Of a stretch of DNA of 56,543 nucleotides, positions 16,146 through 24,053 are shown one piece after another (within the stretch, counting starts at the first letter, position 1; every line of letters starts with the position of its first letter). The notes beneath the pieces are model-generated. The model worked only from the letters and a program-made list of their open reading frames with translations. It was not told the origin of the DNA and ran no database searches. The DNA is taken from the NCBI GenBank assembly GCA_023436065.1, contig JAEZKU010000039.1:1-56543 (forward strand). The letters run 5' to 3'. The DNA is from Bacillota bacterium (GTDB lineage Bacteria; Bacillota; Clostridia; Lachnospirales; Lachnospiraceae). The translations under genes and the position numbers were made by a program.

Positions 16146-17099
16146 GTGGAGGCATACAATGATAAAGCACAGCAGATTATGGATGAAGTGAATAAAGTAG
16201 TTATTGGTAAGAATCTGATTATAGAGAAGGCCCTTACCGCTATCCTGGCGAAGGGGCATATTCTTCTGGAGGATTTTCCGGGAGTTGGAAAGACAACTCT
16301 GGCGCTGGCCTTTTCCAAGGCTATGGCACTGGAGCATCATCGTCTGCAATTTACACCCGATGTTCTTCCGACAGATGTTGTCGGTTTTCATCTATTGAAC
16401 CGGGAGGGTGATGGGTATCAGTATAAGCCGGGTGCAGTGATGTGTAATCTTTTCCTTGCAGATGAGATTAACCGTACCTCCTCCAAGACGCAGTCAGCTC
16501 TTTTGGAGGTCATGGAGGAAGGCAAAGTTACGGTGGACAGTGTGACCAGAGAGGTTCCCAAGCCCTTTGTGGTCATGGCTACCCAGAATCCCATTGGCTC
16601 CATCGGTACTCAGATGCTGCCGGAATCACAGCTGGACCGTTTTATGATTCGTCTTTCCATCGGTTATCCCGACAGAAGTAGTGAGATCGGTATCATGAAA
16701 GAAAGACAGTCTACCAACCCCCTGGAGAAAGTGGTAAAGATCGTGGATAAGGAGGATATTCTGTCCATGCAGAATATTGTGGAGGAGATATACATCCACG
16801 ATTCGATTTATGACTATATCACACTGCTGGTTCAGCAAACCAGAGAAAATCCCCTGATTGAGCTGGGTGTAAGTCCAAGAGGCTCTATAGCGATGATGAA
16901 TATGGTGAAGGCGACCGCTTTCCTAAAGAGAAGGGATTATGTCATCCCTTCAGATGTTCAGGAGATATTCCGTGATGTAGCTACCCATCGGATCATTCTC
17001 AGGCCGAAGGCACGTGTAAACAATGTGACTGTGGACAACCTATTGGAAGATATCTTACGTATGGTAAAGGCTCCAAGAATTATTGCCAGGGAGTCTTAG
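16146..17099 (+). CDS. MoxR-family AAA+ ATPase
   Basis: The 317-residue protein has Walker A DFPGVGKTTLA near residue 43, Walker B LFLADEINRTSSKTQSALLE near 105-120, and MATQNPIGSIGTQMLPESQLDRF, the sensor region typical of MoxR. The start is GTG, chosen for the AGAAGGAGGG site seven nt upstream. MoxR ATPases act as chaperones or remodelers together with the products of adjacent DUF58 and transglutaminase genes, which follow here directly. The partner VWA-domain proteins often seen in such operons are absent from this locus. Confidence 0.93.
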   Translation: MEAYNDKAQQIMDEVNKVVIGKNLIIEKALTAILAKGHILLEDFPGVGKTTLALAFSKAMALEHHRLQFTPDVLPTDVVGFHLLNREGDGYQYKPGAVMCNLFLADEINRTSSKTQSALLEVMEEGKVTVDSVTREVPKPFVVMATQNPIGSIGTQMLPESQLDRFMIRLSIGYPDRSSEIGIMKERQSTNPLEKVVKIVDKEDILSMQNIVEEIYIHDSIYDYITLLVQQTRENPLIELGVSPRGSIAMMNMVKATAFLKRRDYVIPSDVQEIFRDVATHRIILRPKARVNNVTVDNLLEDILRMVKAPRIIARES

Positions 17100-17125
17100 A
17101 CGGGTCAGAAAGGCTGGTATGACTG

Positions 17126-18343
17126 ATGCTGCGCAATTTTATCAGATATCTTGTTCTGTTTACGCTCGTGGGCATTCTTTCTATTCTTTATGATACGTAT
17201 TATGTGAGCGTACTTTTTCTTGCCCTTGGGGCAGTACCGATCTTTCTTTTTGCTTTGCTGGTATATCTGTACAGCAGGGTATACGTCAGTATGCTTTCTG
17301 TCGTTCATGTAGCGAGAAAAGGAGAGGTCGTTGCTATATCCATACTTGTGGATAACCCGACGATCTTTCCCATTACAAGCCTTAAGGTTCGCTTAAGCTA
17401 TAAAAATGCCTATTCTCCCATTACCTATCAGAAAAGTGTTATGGTATCCGTCGATGCAAAAACAAAGGCTTCCGTCATCTGTAATCTGCTATCGGAGCAT
17501 GCGGGGAATCTGGAGGTCACACTCCGTAGTGTCAGAATTTATGATTATCTTAAGCTATTCTCTTTCAAGAAGAAGCTGAAGGGAGAGTTAAAGGTTGCCG
17601 TTCTGCCGGACTATTACGAGCTTTCGGGAAATCAGTTGTTCAGTCGTGGCTCCAGTCAGTCAGAGAGCGATTATTATTCCACTTTGAAGAGTGGTGATGA
17701 CCCTTCAGAGGTTTTTGCCATCAGAGAATACCGGGAAGGAGACCGGCAACAGAGGATCCATTGGAAGCTCAGCCGGAAGTTTGACCAGCTTATGATTAAG
17801 GAATTCAGTGATCCACTGAATTGCTCCCTGCTGCTTTTTGTGGATTTTAGCATACCGAAGGGAATTCACCCCTTACTGTTTATGGATTCCATGCTGGAAT
17901 GCACCTTATCTGTGTCCTATTCCCTGACACAGGCCGGACAGGCTCACTATTTTGCCTGGTACGATGGTCAACACGGAGGCTGCCGCAGAATCAGGGTTAT
18001 GAAGGAAAAGGACTTCTTTGAAGCAGTAGATGGTCTGCTTCAGGCGCTTCCTTATGAAGCTTCCACGGACGGGCTTTCTGCTTATCTGGCAGAGTATCCC
18101 AAGGAACATTATACGAATTTGATCTTCCTCACCGGTGAACAGCCAAGACATCGCATGGAATCACTTACCCTGCTTAGAACTGTCAAGAGGCATGTGATCT
18201 ATATCGGGGATATCGATAGCCAGCCGGGGACGAGGTATTTCCCGAATGAAGTCATAAAAAAATCCGATCATGTGGGATTGGCCTTACACTCTGTCGATGC
18301 AAACCATATCCAGAGGGATATGGAGCAATTAATATTGGAATAG
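17126..18343 (+). CDS. DUF58-domain membrane protein
   Basis: Two N-terminal membrane helices (residues ~5-22 and ~25-48) anchor a 405-residue protein whose core contains the DUF58 motif REYREGDRQQRIHWKLSRKFDQLMIKEF (positions ~205-230, key part EYREGDRQQRIHWKLS). The remainder has a von-Willebrand-like alpha/beta pattern (LLLFVDFS). It begins 26 nt after the MoxR gene and ends 15 nt before the transglutaminase gene, so the three are one operon. The family is widespread beside MoxR, but its biochemical role is not established. Confidence 0.9.
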   Translation: MLRNFIRYLVLFTLVGILSILYDTYYVSVLFLALGAVPIFLFALLVYLYSRVYVSMLSVVHVARKGEVVAISILVDNPTIFPITSLKVRLSYKNAYSPITYQKSVMVSVDAKTKASVICNLLSEHAGNLEVTLRSVRIYDYLKLFSFKKKLKGELKVAVLPDYYELSGNQLFSRGSSQSESDYYSTLKSGDDPSEVFAIREYREGDRQQRIHWKLSRKFDQLMIKEFSDPLNCSLLLFVDFSIPKGIHPLLFMDSMLECTLSVSYSLTQAGQAHYFAWYDGQHGGCRRIRVMKEKDFFEAVDGLLQALPYEASTDGLSAYLAEYPKEHYTNLIFLTGEQPRHRMESLTLLRTVKRHVIYIGDIDSQPGTRYFPNEVIKKSDHVGLALHSVDANHIQRDMEQLILE

Positions 18344-18358
18344 AAGGGTAGGTTATAT

Positions 18359-20911
18359 ATGCATCAAGCTTTTGAGGACGGCGTTTATATGGATAATTCC
18401 GTCTATATCGTAGATGAGAAGAAACAGTCGACACCGCTTTTGATTCGTGTGCTTCAGATGCTTTTTATCCTGTTTGGCACCTGGTGCACTGTCTCTATGC
18501 TTATAGAAGCCTTATCAGTTCCCTGCAAGCATCTGGATATTAATATTGCTGTACTGATTTTTTCTGTTATCATTTTTGGTTTATACTTATTCCCGTCGTA
18601 TGATTTGGTTAAGCTGTTTTTCTGTGTACTGTTTTACGGTCTGTTCGTATACAGCCGTGGAAAACGGCTTCTGAATGCCTTTTATATTCTGGAGAACCGG
18701 ACACTGGATAAAATCGATGCGTATTATGGAACGGAAAGCATCAGATTTGTTGCGGATTATACTACTCAGACAACGGATACCACTCTGTTTATGATCATGA
18801 TATTAATTCTGATTGCAGCGGTTCTTGCTTTGGCTGTTATGCGAAACAGGCTTGCATTCCTAGGCGGGATCATACTGCTGATACCGGCTGCGGCTAATTT
18901 CGCATTAGGTTTTGTGCCGTCGGAACGTTATCTGGTGACCTATATGATATGCACGACTTATCTGATCAGCCAGACCTATCGCGTCCGGTATGCTGCTGAT
19001 AAAAAGCAGAAAATACTTCTTCATAAAATCAGCAGTCGGGCTGCAGCGTGGCTCTGTATGTTGGGTCTGATGCTTTTCTTTATCCTGAAGATTTTTGTAT
19101 CCAAGGAGGAGTATGACAGCATCACAAAGCTGGAAGATATCAGGACAGAGATGCAGACCGCGATCATGGACTTTTCGGTTGAGGAATTTTTGAACCGATT
19201 TACTAAGATCAGGCTTTTTCCCGGCAAGGTTTCTTCCACGGGACTTGATGGCGGGTTACTGGGAACAGAGGCACAAATAAGATATTTGAATGAGGAGCAT
19301 CTGCAGGTAATTGCCCCTAAGACCTCAATTGAAAAAGGCATTTACCTAAGGGGATATATCGGAAGTATCTATACCGGTGACCGCTGGATTGGACATTCAG
19401 AAGGAACCCTGAAGGAATATGATGAACTGATGGGCAGGATGTTTGAGGTATCGTTCCAGCCGGTCAATCAGGCGAATTTGTTCCTGAAGGGGATGTTCTC
19501 CGAAGCAGAGTCAACACAGGCGAAGTATCACGGTCTGGACTTCAGAATGACGGAAGGTCATATGAGCATCAAGTACAGCGGTGCAAATAAGCAATTTCTG
19601 TACGCTCCATATTTTACGAATTTTGATCTGCTAAAGGATCTTTATTACAATAGAGATCTTTATGCGGCTCCAAATGTATTAAACAGTGAATATGAATACG
19701 ATTATTTTTATGATGTTGCCAGGATGGAGGATGCAGATTTTAAGGCAAATCTGCAAAAGCTCAACCTGGAAGGGTATGTAAAACAAGAGAAGGATTATCG
19801 AAACTTTGTGTATAAAGCATATACGAAGCTTCCCGAGAAAGGATTGGATAAAATCAAGAAGGATTTTTCCTCACAAAGCGTGCAGACGCGGACGGGTAGC
19901 ACGGCTGAGAAGATTGAGTATGTCAGAAATTATCTGGAAAAGAATACCCGGTATTCTCTGTCTCCAGGGAAATTGCCGAGAGGAAAGGACTTCACGGAAT
20001 ACTTCCTTTATGAGAATAAGAAGGGCTACTGTGCACATTATGCGACGGCTGCGACATTGATGCTGCGGGCAATGGGAATTCCTGCGAGGTATGCAGAAGG
20101 ATATGCGTTCGGTAAGGAGGCGATACTTCAGACCAGCGGAATCGGAGAGGTTACCAGGTTTACTGCAGAGGGAAGCACAGAGCATCAGGAAGTCCTGTCG
20201 GAGGTCTCGGTCATGGATTATAATGCCCATGCCTGGGTTGAGGTTTACTTTGATTACTGCGGATGGTATCCGGTTGAATTCACACCGGGTTCTCTAGTAA
20301 GTTATAATCAGTCGATTATTGCAGATATCGATCAAATGGGACAGGAGATCTTTGAATTGGCATTATTGGAGGACTTGGAGAAAACCCAACCGACACCGGA
20401 GATCCCGGACCAGTATCAGCCAATCATGGATGACAGATTGAGGCAGGATTATGTTCCAGGAGCGTATGCTAATCGTACAAGCGACTCAGATGAAGATGAT
20501 CTGATATGGCTTATGATCGTATCGGCTATTCTTGCCGGTGGGTTCCTGCTCATTGTTATTGTTCTCTTTGTCCGGGGATACCGAAAAAGAAATCAGGGCA
20601 GCAGAAATAAAAGAGCCTTTGCCTTCTATAGCGATGTTGAGAAGATTCTTCGCATGATAAAAGGATTACCTGATGAAAAGATGCTGCTGGAGGAACAGGA
20701 GTCCTATGTGAAGGAGCATTGTGTATATATTGCTTCGGAGGAACTGGACCGTCTGATGGAGCTGGTCAGGAGAGCGAGATTCGGCAGGAAAGCAATCTCT
20801 CCCGAGGAGCTTTCGGAGATCGTCCTATGCCGTAATGTACTATACCGTAAGGTGTATCAGGACTTATCTGCTGTAAAAAGATTAACGTTGAAAATACTCC
20901 TGGCAATATAA
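18359..20911 (+). CDS. Transglutaminase-like membrane protein (TgpA type)
   Basis: The 850-residue protein starts with about six membrane helices (residues ~25-240), has an extracellular middle with a transglutaminase-like cysteine fold, and a last membrane helix near 717-740 (LIWLMIVSAILAGGFLLIVI). The catalytic triad is readable: Cys558 in KGYCAHYATAATLMLRAMG, His624 in NAHAWVEVY and Glu640 in WYPVEFTPG, where Asp is more usual. A cytoplasmic DUF4129-like tail follows. Such proteins hydrolyse or cross-link peptides at the cell surface. It is coexpressed with MoxR and DUF58 genes, which probably control or assemble it. Confidence 0.9.
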   Translation: MHQAFEDGVYMDNSVYIVDEKKQSTPLLIRVLQMLFILFGTWCTVSMLIEALSVPCKHLDINIAVLIFSVIIFGLYLFPSYDLVKLFFCVLFYGLFVYSRGKRLLNAFYILENRTLDKIDAYYGTESIRFVADYTTQTTDTTLFMIMILILIAAVLALAVMRNRLAFLGGIILLIPAAANFALGFVPSERYLVTYMICTTYLISQTYRVRYAADKKQKILLHKISSRAAAWLCMLGLMLFFILKIFVSKEEYDSITKLEDIRTEMQTAIMDFSVEEFLNRFTKIRLFPGKVSSTGLDGGLLGTEAQIRYLNEEHLQVIAPKTSIEKGIYLRGYIGSIYTGDRWIGHSEGTLKEYDELMGRMFEVSFQPVNQANLFLKGMFSEAESTQAKYHGLDFRMTEGHMSIKYSGANKQFLYAPYFTNFDLLKDLYYNRDLYAAPNVLNSEYEYDYFYDVARMEDADFKANLQKLNLEGYVKQEKDYRNFVYKAYTKLPEKGLDKIKKDFSSQSVQTRTGSTAEKIEYVRNYLEKNTRYSLSPGKLPRGKDFTEYFLYENKKGYCAHYATAATLMLRAMGIPARYAEGYAFGKEAILQTSGIGEVTRFTAEGSTEHQEVLSEVSVMDYNAHAWVEVYFDYCGWYPVEFTPGSLVSYNQSIIADIDQMGQEIFELALLEDLEKTQPTPEIPDQYQPIMDDRLRQDYVPGAYANRTSDSDEDDLIWLMIVSAILAGGFLLIVIVLFVRGYRKRNQGSRNKRAFAFYSDVEKILRMIKGLPDEKMLLEEQESYVKEHCVYIASEELDRLMELVRRARFGRKAISPEELSEIVLCRNVLYRKVYQDLSAVKRLTLKILLAI

Positions 20912-20951
20912 TATCCGCTTCTATCAACTTGAAGATTATGGTATACTTAAG

Positions 20952-21596
20952 TTGGAAGGGAGTGATTTTATGAACAAGATTGTTACGATCAGCAGGCAAT
21001 ATGGCAGCGGTGGCAGAGAAATCGGTGAAAAGCTTGCAGGAAAGCTTGGTATACCATTTTACGATAATGAAATCATCACAAGAGCAGCGAAGGAGACGGG
21101 GTTTGCGGAGTCTGCCTTTGAGAATGCAGAAAAGAAAGCAACAAACAGTCTGTTATATGCGCTGGCTATGGGAATGAATACTTACGGTACGCAGGACCTT
21201 GGATTTACTCACCTGTCGCTGGATGATCAATTGTATCTGGCCCAGTCCAATGTGATCAGAAAGGTTGCGGAGGAAGGTCCCTGTGTGATTGTCGGACGTT
21301 GTGCAGACTATGTATTGAGAGATCGGTCCGATGTAGTTAATATATTTATATGGGCAGAGCTTTTCGCTCGCAAGAAAAGGGCTGTGGAGCTTTATCATCT
21401 GAAGGAAGGTAAGGCTGAGGAAGAGATTCTCAGGATGGATAAACGAAGAGCCAATTACTATAATTATCATGCCAATGATAAGTGGGGAAGAGCCGATCAC
21501 TACCATCTGTCCCTGCGCAGTGATTCCATCGGCATTGATCATACGGTGGACTGTATCATAAGATATCTCGAATTTGAGGAAAGGACACAAGGGTAA
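20952..21596 (+). CDS. Cytidylate-kinase-like family protein
   Basis: The 214-residue protein starts with a P-loop of the cytidylate-kinase-2 type, ISRQYGSGGREIGEKLA (residues ~6-22), and continues with VIVGRCADYVLRDR and a lid segment with MDKRRANYYNYHANDKWG. The true Cmk is usually fused to or near other genes; this group is a widespread paralogue of unknown substrate, so NMP kinase activity is an inference. It starts 40 nt after the transglutaminase gene and runs directly into the AI-2E permease gene, so it probably belongs to the same transcription unit. Confidence 0.83.
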   Translation: MEGSDFMNKIVTISRQYGSGGREIGEKLAGKLGIPFYDNEIITRAAKETGFAESAFENAEKKATNSLLYALAMGMNTYGTQDLGFTHLSLDDQLYLAQSNVIRKVAEEGPCVIVGRCADYVLRDRSDVVNIFIWAELFARKKRAVELYHLKEGKAEEEILRMDKRRANYYNYHANDKWGRADHYHLSLRSDSIGIDHTVDCIIRYLEFEERTQG

Positions 21597-21600
21597 GCGG

Positions 21601-22800
21601 ATGCGTTGGAGGGATAGAATCAATAAAAAGTACACGCAGATTTCTCTGTATGTCATTATCACGGTGGTAATCATCTATGCTCTTAGCCTGGTAGTGAAAA
21701 ATGCGCCTCAGATTCTGAGAGAAGGTATGCACTGGCTGGGATGGTTTTTTAAGGTTATCAAGCCTGTCATCCTTGGCTTTGTATTTGCATATCTGATGGA
21801 CCCTGCGGTCGTTTTCTTCGAGAAGAGATATCAAAAGCTTAAGACAAAAAAGGTCTTTCGCAGGATAGTGCTGCCAAGGACCTGGGGTGTGGTAACAGCT
21901 GTGTTTCTGCTGTTTATCGCTTTTCTGGGACTAGTCTCACTATTGGTATTTACAGTGACCGACCAGATCAGGCTGGCGAATCTCGATGATATTATTGCCT
22001 TGGGACAAAGCTTTTTTGATAGTCTGACAGACTTCTATAATTCCGTTTTGAAAAAGCTCGGGGAATGGAAGATCCAGTCCAAGGAACTGGAGCAGTATGT
22101 GACGAATGCCTCTGCATATATCGTGACGGGATTGATGAATTTTGCCAGGGCTTCCTTTGGCTCTGTTTCCAATTTATCTGATGCAATCACCACATTGATA
22201 TTCAGCTTCATCATAGGAATCTATTTCCTGATCGACGGCAGGATGTTTCTTACCTATATCAGAAAGATCAATAAAGCGTTGTTTCCGGAGCGGGTGGATC
22301 AAAAAATGCGTTCAATCGTGGGTGATCTGGATAACGTCTTTTCGGGCTATATCCGAGGACAGCTGATTGATGCTTTCGTGATGATGGTCCTGATCAGTCT
22401 GGTATTGTCTATTACAGGAGTCAAATTCGCGATACTGATCGGTATCTTTGCAGGCATCGGTAATCTGATCCCTTATTTCGGACCGATTGTGGCTTATTTC
22501 AGCACCTCGGCGATCTGCCTGATCGGTGGTGAGTTTAACACCTGGATTATTTCAATGATAGCGCTGTTCCTCATACAGTTTATCGACGGAAATGTGATTG
22601 GACCGAAGCTTCTAAGTAACGCCATCCAGATCCATCCGTTGATCATCATCGTCTCAATTATCTTCGGAAGTGCACTTGGAGGCTTTTTGGGTATGCTACT
22701 TGCAGTTCCGATAGGAGCTTACATCAAGCTGGTTTTCACCCGCTTCATTGATCACAGACTGAACAGAAGGCTGGAAATGGAAACAAAGCAGAAGACGTGA
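21601..22800 (+). CDS. AI-2E-family permease
   Basis: The protein has about eight membrane helices arranged as in the AI-2E/TqsA family: a tandem pair at residues ~20-80, a periplasmic helical region, and the conserved GIFAGIGNLIPYFGPIVAYF block followed by VIGPKLLSNAIQIHPL. The frame is open from a TTG at 21574, but I take ATG 21601 (MRWRDRINKKY), five nt after the stop codon of the kinase-like gene, giving 399 residues. Members export autoinducer-2 in E. coli or act as Na+/H+ antiporters elsewhere; the substrate is not predictable from sequence. Confidence 0.88.
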   Translation: MRWRDRINKKYTQISLYVIITVVIIYALSLVVKNAPQILREGMHWLGWFFKVIKPVILGFVFAYLMDPAVVFFEKRYQKLKTKKVFRRIVLPRTWGVVTAVFLLFIAFLGLVSLLVFTVTDQIRLANLDDIIALGQSFFDSLTDFYNSVLKKLGEWKIQSKELEQYVTNASAYIVTGLMNFARASFGSVSNLSDAITTLIFSFIIGIYFLIDGRMFLTYIRKINKALFPERVDQKMRSIVGDLDNVFSGYIRGQLIDAFVMMVLISLVLSITGVKFAILIGIFAGIGNLIPYFGPIVAYFSTSAICLIGGEFNTWIISMIALFLIQFIDGNVIGPKLLSNAIQIHPLIIIVSIIFGSALGGFLGMLLAVPIGAYIKLVFTRFIDHRLNRRLEMETKQKT

Positions 22801-22841
22801 TGTTGAAGGGGATATGGAGATCGAAGGTTGTGTTTTTAGAA

Positions 22842-22966
22842 GACAAAAGGTCATGTCACCGTAGGTGACATGATATACATGAACAAGGAAGCCTCTGGAA
22901 AGTGCACTTTCCGAGGGCTTCCCTGTTCATGTTATCCGGCTGATTACATCAGCAGGACCTTTTGTC
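22842..22966. repeat. Dispersed structured repeat, copy 2 (closed by 11-bp inverted ends)
   Basis: The 342-bp gap after the AI-2E gene holds a 125-bp element bounded by perfect inverted ends GACAAAAGGTC (22842-22852) and GACCTTTTGTC (22956-22966). Inside are three hairpins: TCATGTCACC/GGTGACATGA (22851-22873), a long one with outer arms CATGAACA/TGTTCATG (22878-22931) and core GGAAGCC/GGCTTCC, and CCGGCTGAT/ATCAGCAGG (22936-22956). The right 82 bp match 62-142 of the window. Together they could fold as a four-way junction or represent a MITE. Confidence 0.78.
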
Positions 22967-23038
22967 GATGTAGAACAGAAAAATGAAACTATGAATTATT
23001 GAATTTTCCTAACCACTTTTACAATATGTAACAAAACC

Positions 23039-23099
23039 TTAAGGAAAAATTAAGGAAATTAGTAGGCATTATGTAATATTATTGATATAGTATATCAAT
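23039..23099 (+). promoter_or_regulatory. Candidate operators upstream of the ABC operon
   Basis: Two different signals lie 45-105 bp ahead of the ATPase gene. TTAAGGAAA occurs twice (23039 and 23050), exactly 11 bp apart, the pattern used by OmpR-type response regulators. Downstream, ATTGATATA-G-TATATCAAT (23081-23099) is a perfect 9+1+9 palindrome of the sort bound by dimeric repressors. No regulator gene is adjacent, so the binding proteins are unknown. Confidence 0.5.
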
Positions 23100-23142
23100 G
23101 CGATTGTCACATATTTTCGACAGATAGTCAGGAAGGTATATA

Positions 23143-23898
23143 ATGAACAATAAGCAAGAGGAAATCATCATAGAAGTAAAGAATGTGAAGAAGATTTACC
23201 GGATGGGTAAGGAACGGATCAACGCGGTGGATGATGTCAGTTTTACCATTAAGCGGGGCGAATTCTGTTGTCTGTATGGAGCTTCCGGTTCGGGTAAATC
23301 AACTCTTCTTAACCTGATGGCCGGCATTGAACGTCTTAGCGGAGGTTCAGTTACGATCAAGGGGCAGAATATTCATAAAATGGGGGAAAAGGGGTTGGCC
23401 AAGTTCCGTCAGGAGAATCTGGGGTTTGTATTCCAGTCCTATAACCTGATGAATGCCATGACTGCTCAGGAGAATGTTGAGCTTCCTCTGATCTTTAAAC
23501 GAATTGCCATCAAAAAGAGAAAGAAGATGGCTAAGGATATGCTTATAAAGGTTGGCCTGGGTGCAAGGCTTAAGCATAAACCTAAGGAAATGAGCGGTGG
23601 ACAGCAGCAAAGAGTCGGAATTGCCAGAGCCTTTGTCGGCAATCCGGAAATCGTATTTGCAGATGAGCCGACAGGTAATCTGGACTCGAAGACCTCAAAG
23701 GAGGTCATGGATCTGATTACAGAGATGGCGAAAACCAATCGTCAGACCATTGTTATGGTTACTCATGACAGACATCTTGCTGAATATGCTGATAAAATCA
23801 TCCATATATTCGACGGCAGGATAGAGAGCATCGAGATAATGAATAAGGAAGAAACAGAGCAACAGCTACCACTTGATGGACAAACCGCGACAGCATAA
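23143..23898 (+). CDS. ABC transporter ATP-binding protein (MacB/LolD type)
   Basis: This 251-residue ATPase has Walker A GASGSGKSTLL (~residue 47-57), Q-loop FVFQSYNLMNAMTAQENV, signature MSGGQQQRVGIARAF and Walker B VFADEPTGNLDSKTS, the DEPTGNLD form diagnostic of the MacB/LolD class. These ATPases drive FtsX-like permeases for extrusion of lipids, peptides or antibiotics rather than import. The matching permease is three genes downstream at 26804. It begins the operon behind AGGAAGG. Confidence 0.93.
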   Translation: MNNKQEEIIIEVKNVKKIYRMGKERINAVDDVSFTIKRGEFCCLYGASGSGKSTLLNLMAGIERLSGGSVTIKGQNIHKMGEKGLAKFRQENLGFVFQSYNLMNAMTAQENVELPLIFKRIAIKKRKKMAKDMLIKVGLGARLKHKPKEMSGGQQQRVGIARAFVGNPEIVFADEPTGNLDSKTSKEVMDLITEMAKTNRQTIVMVTHDRHLAEYADKIIHIFDGRIESIEIMNKEETEQQLPLDGQTATA

Positions 23899-24053
23899 TA
23901 CATGATTAATGAAGCCTGTAAGGCTGATTTTATTAATACAGGATACATGGAATATCTGCAAAGCTGACATTTTATATATAAAGCAATGCTTCATTAGAAT
24001 GAGAGATAGACTGACAATATAATTATGAAGGAAGAAAGAAGAGGGTTACGGGA

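Noticed and set aside
21153..21674. 173-codon frame on the minus strand
   Set aside because: Antisense to the kinase-like gene with its intact P-loop; composition is that of a reversed coding frame.
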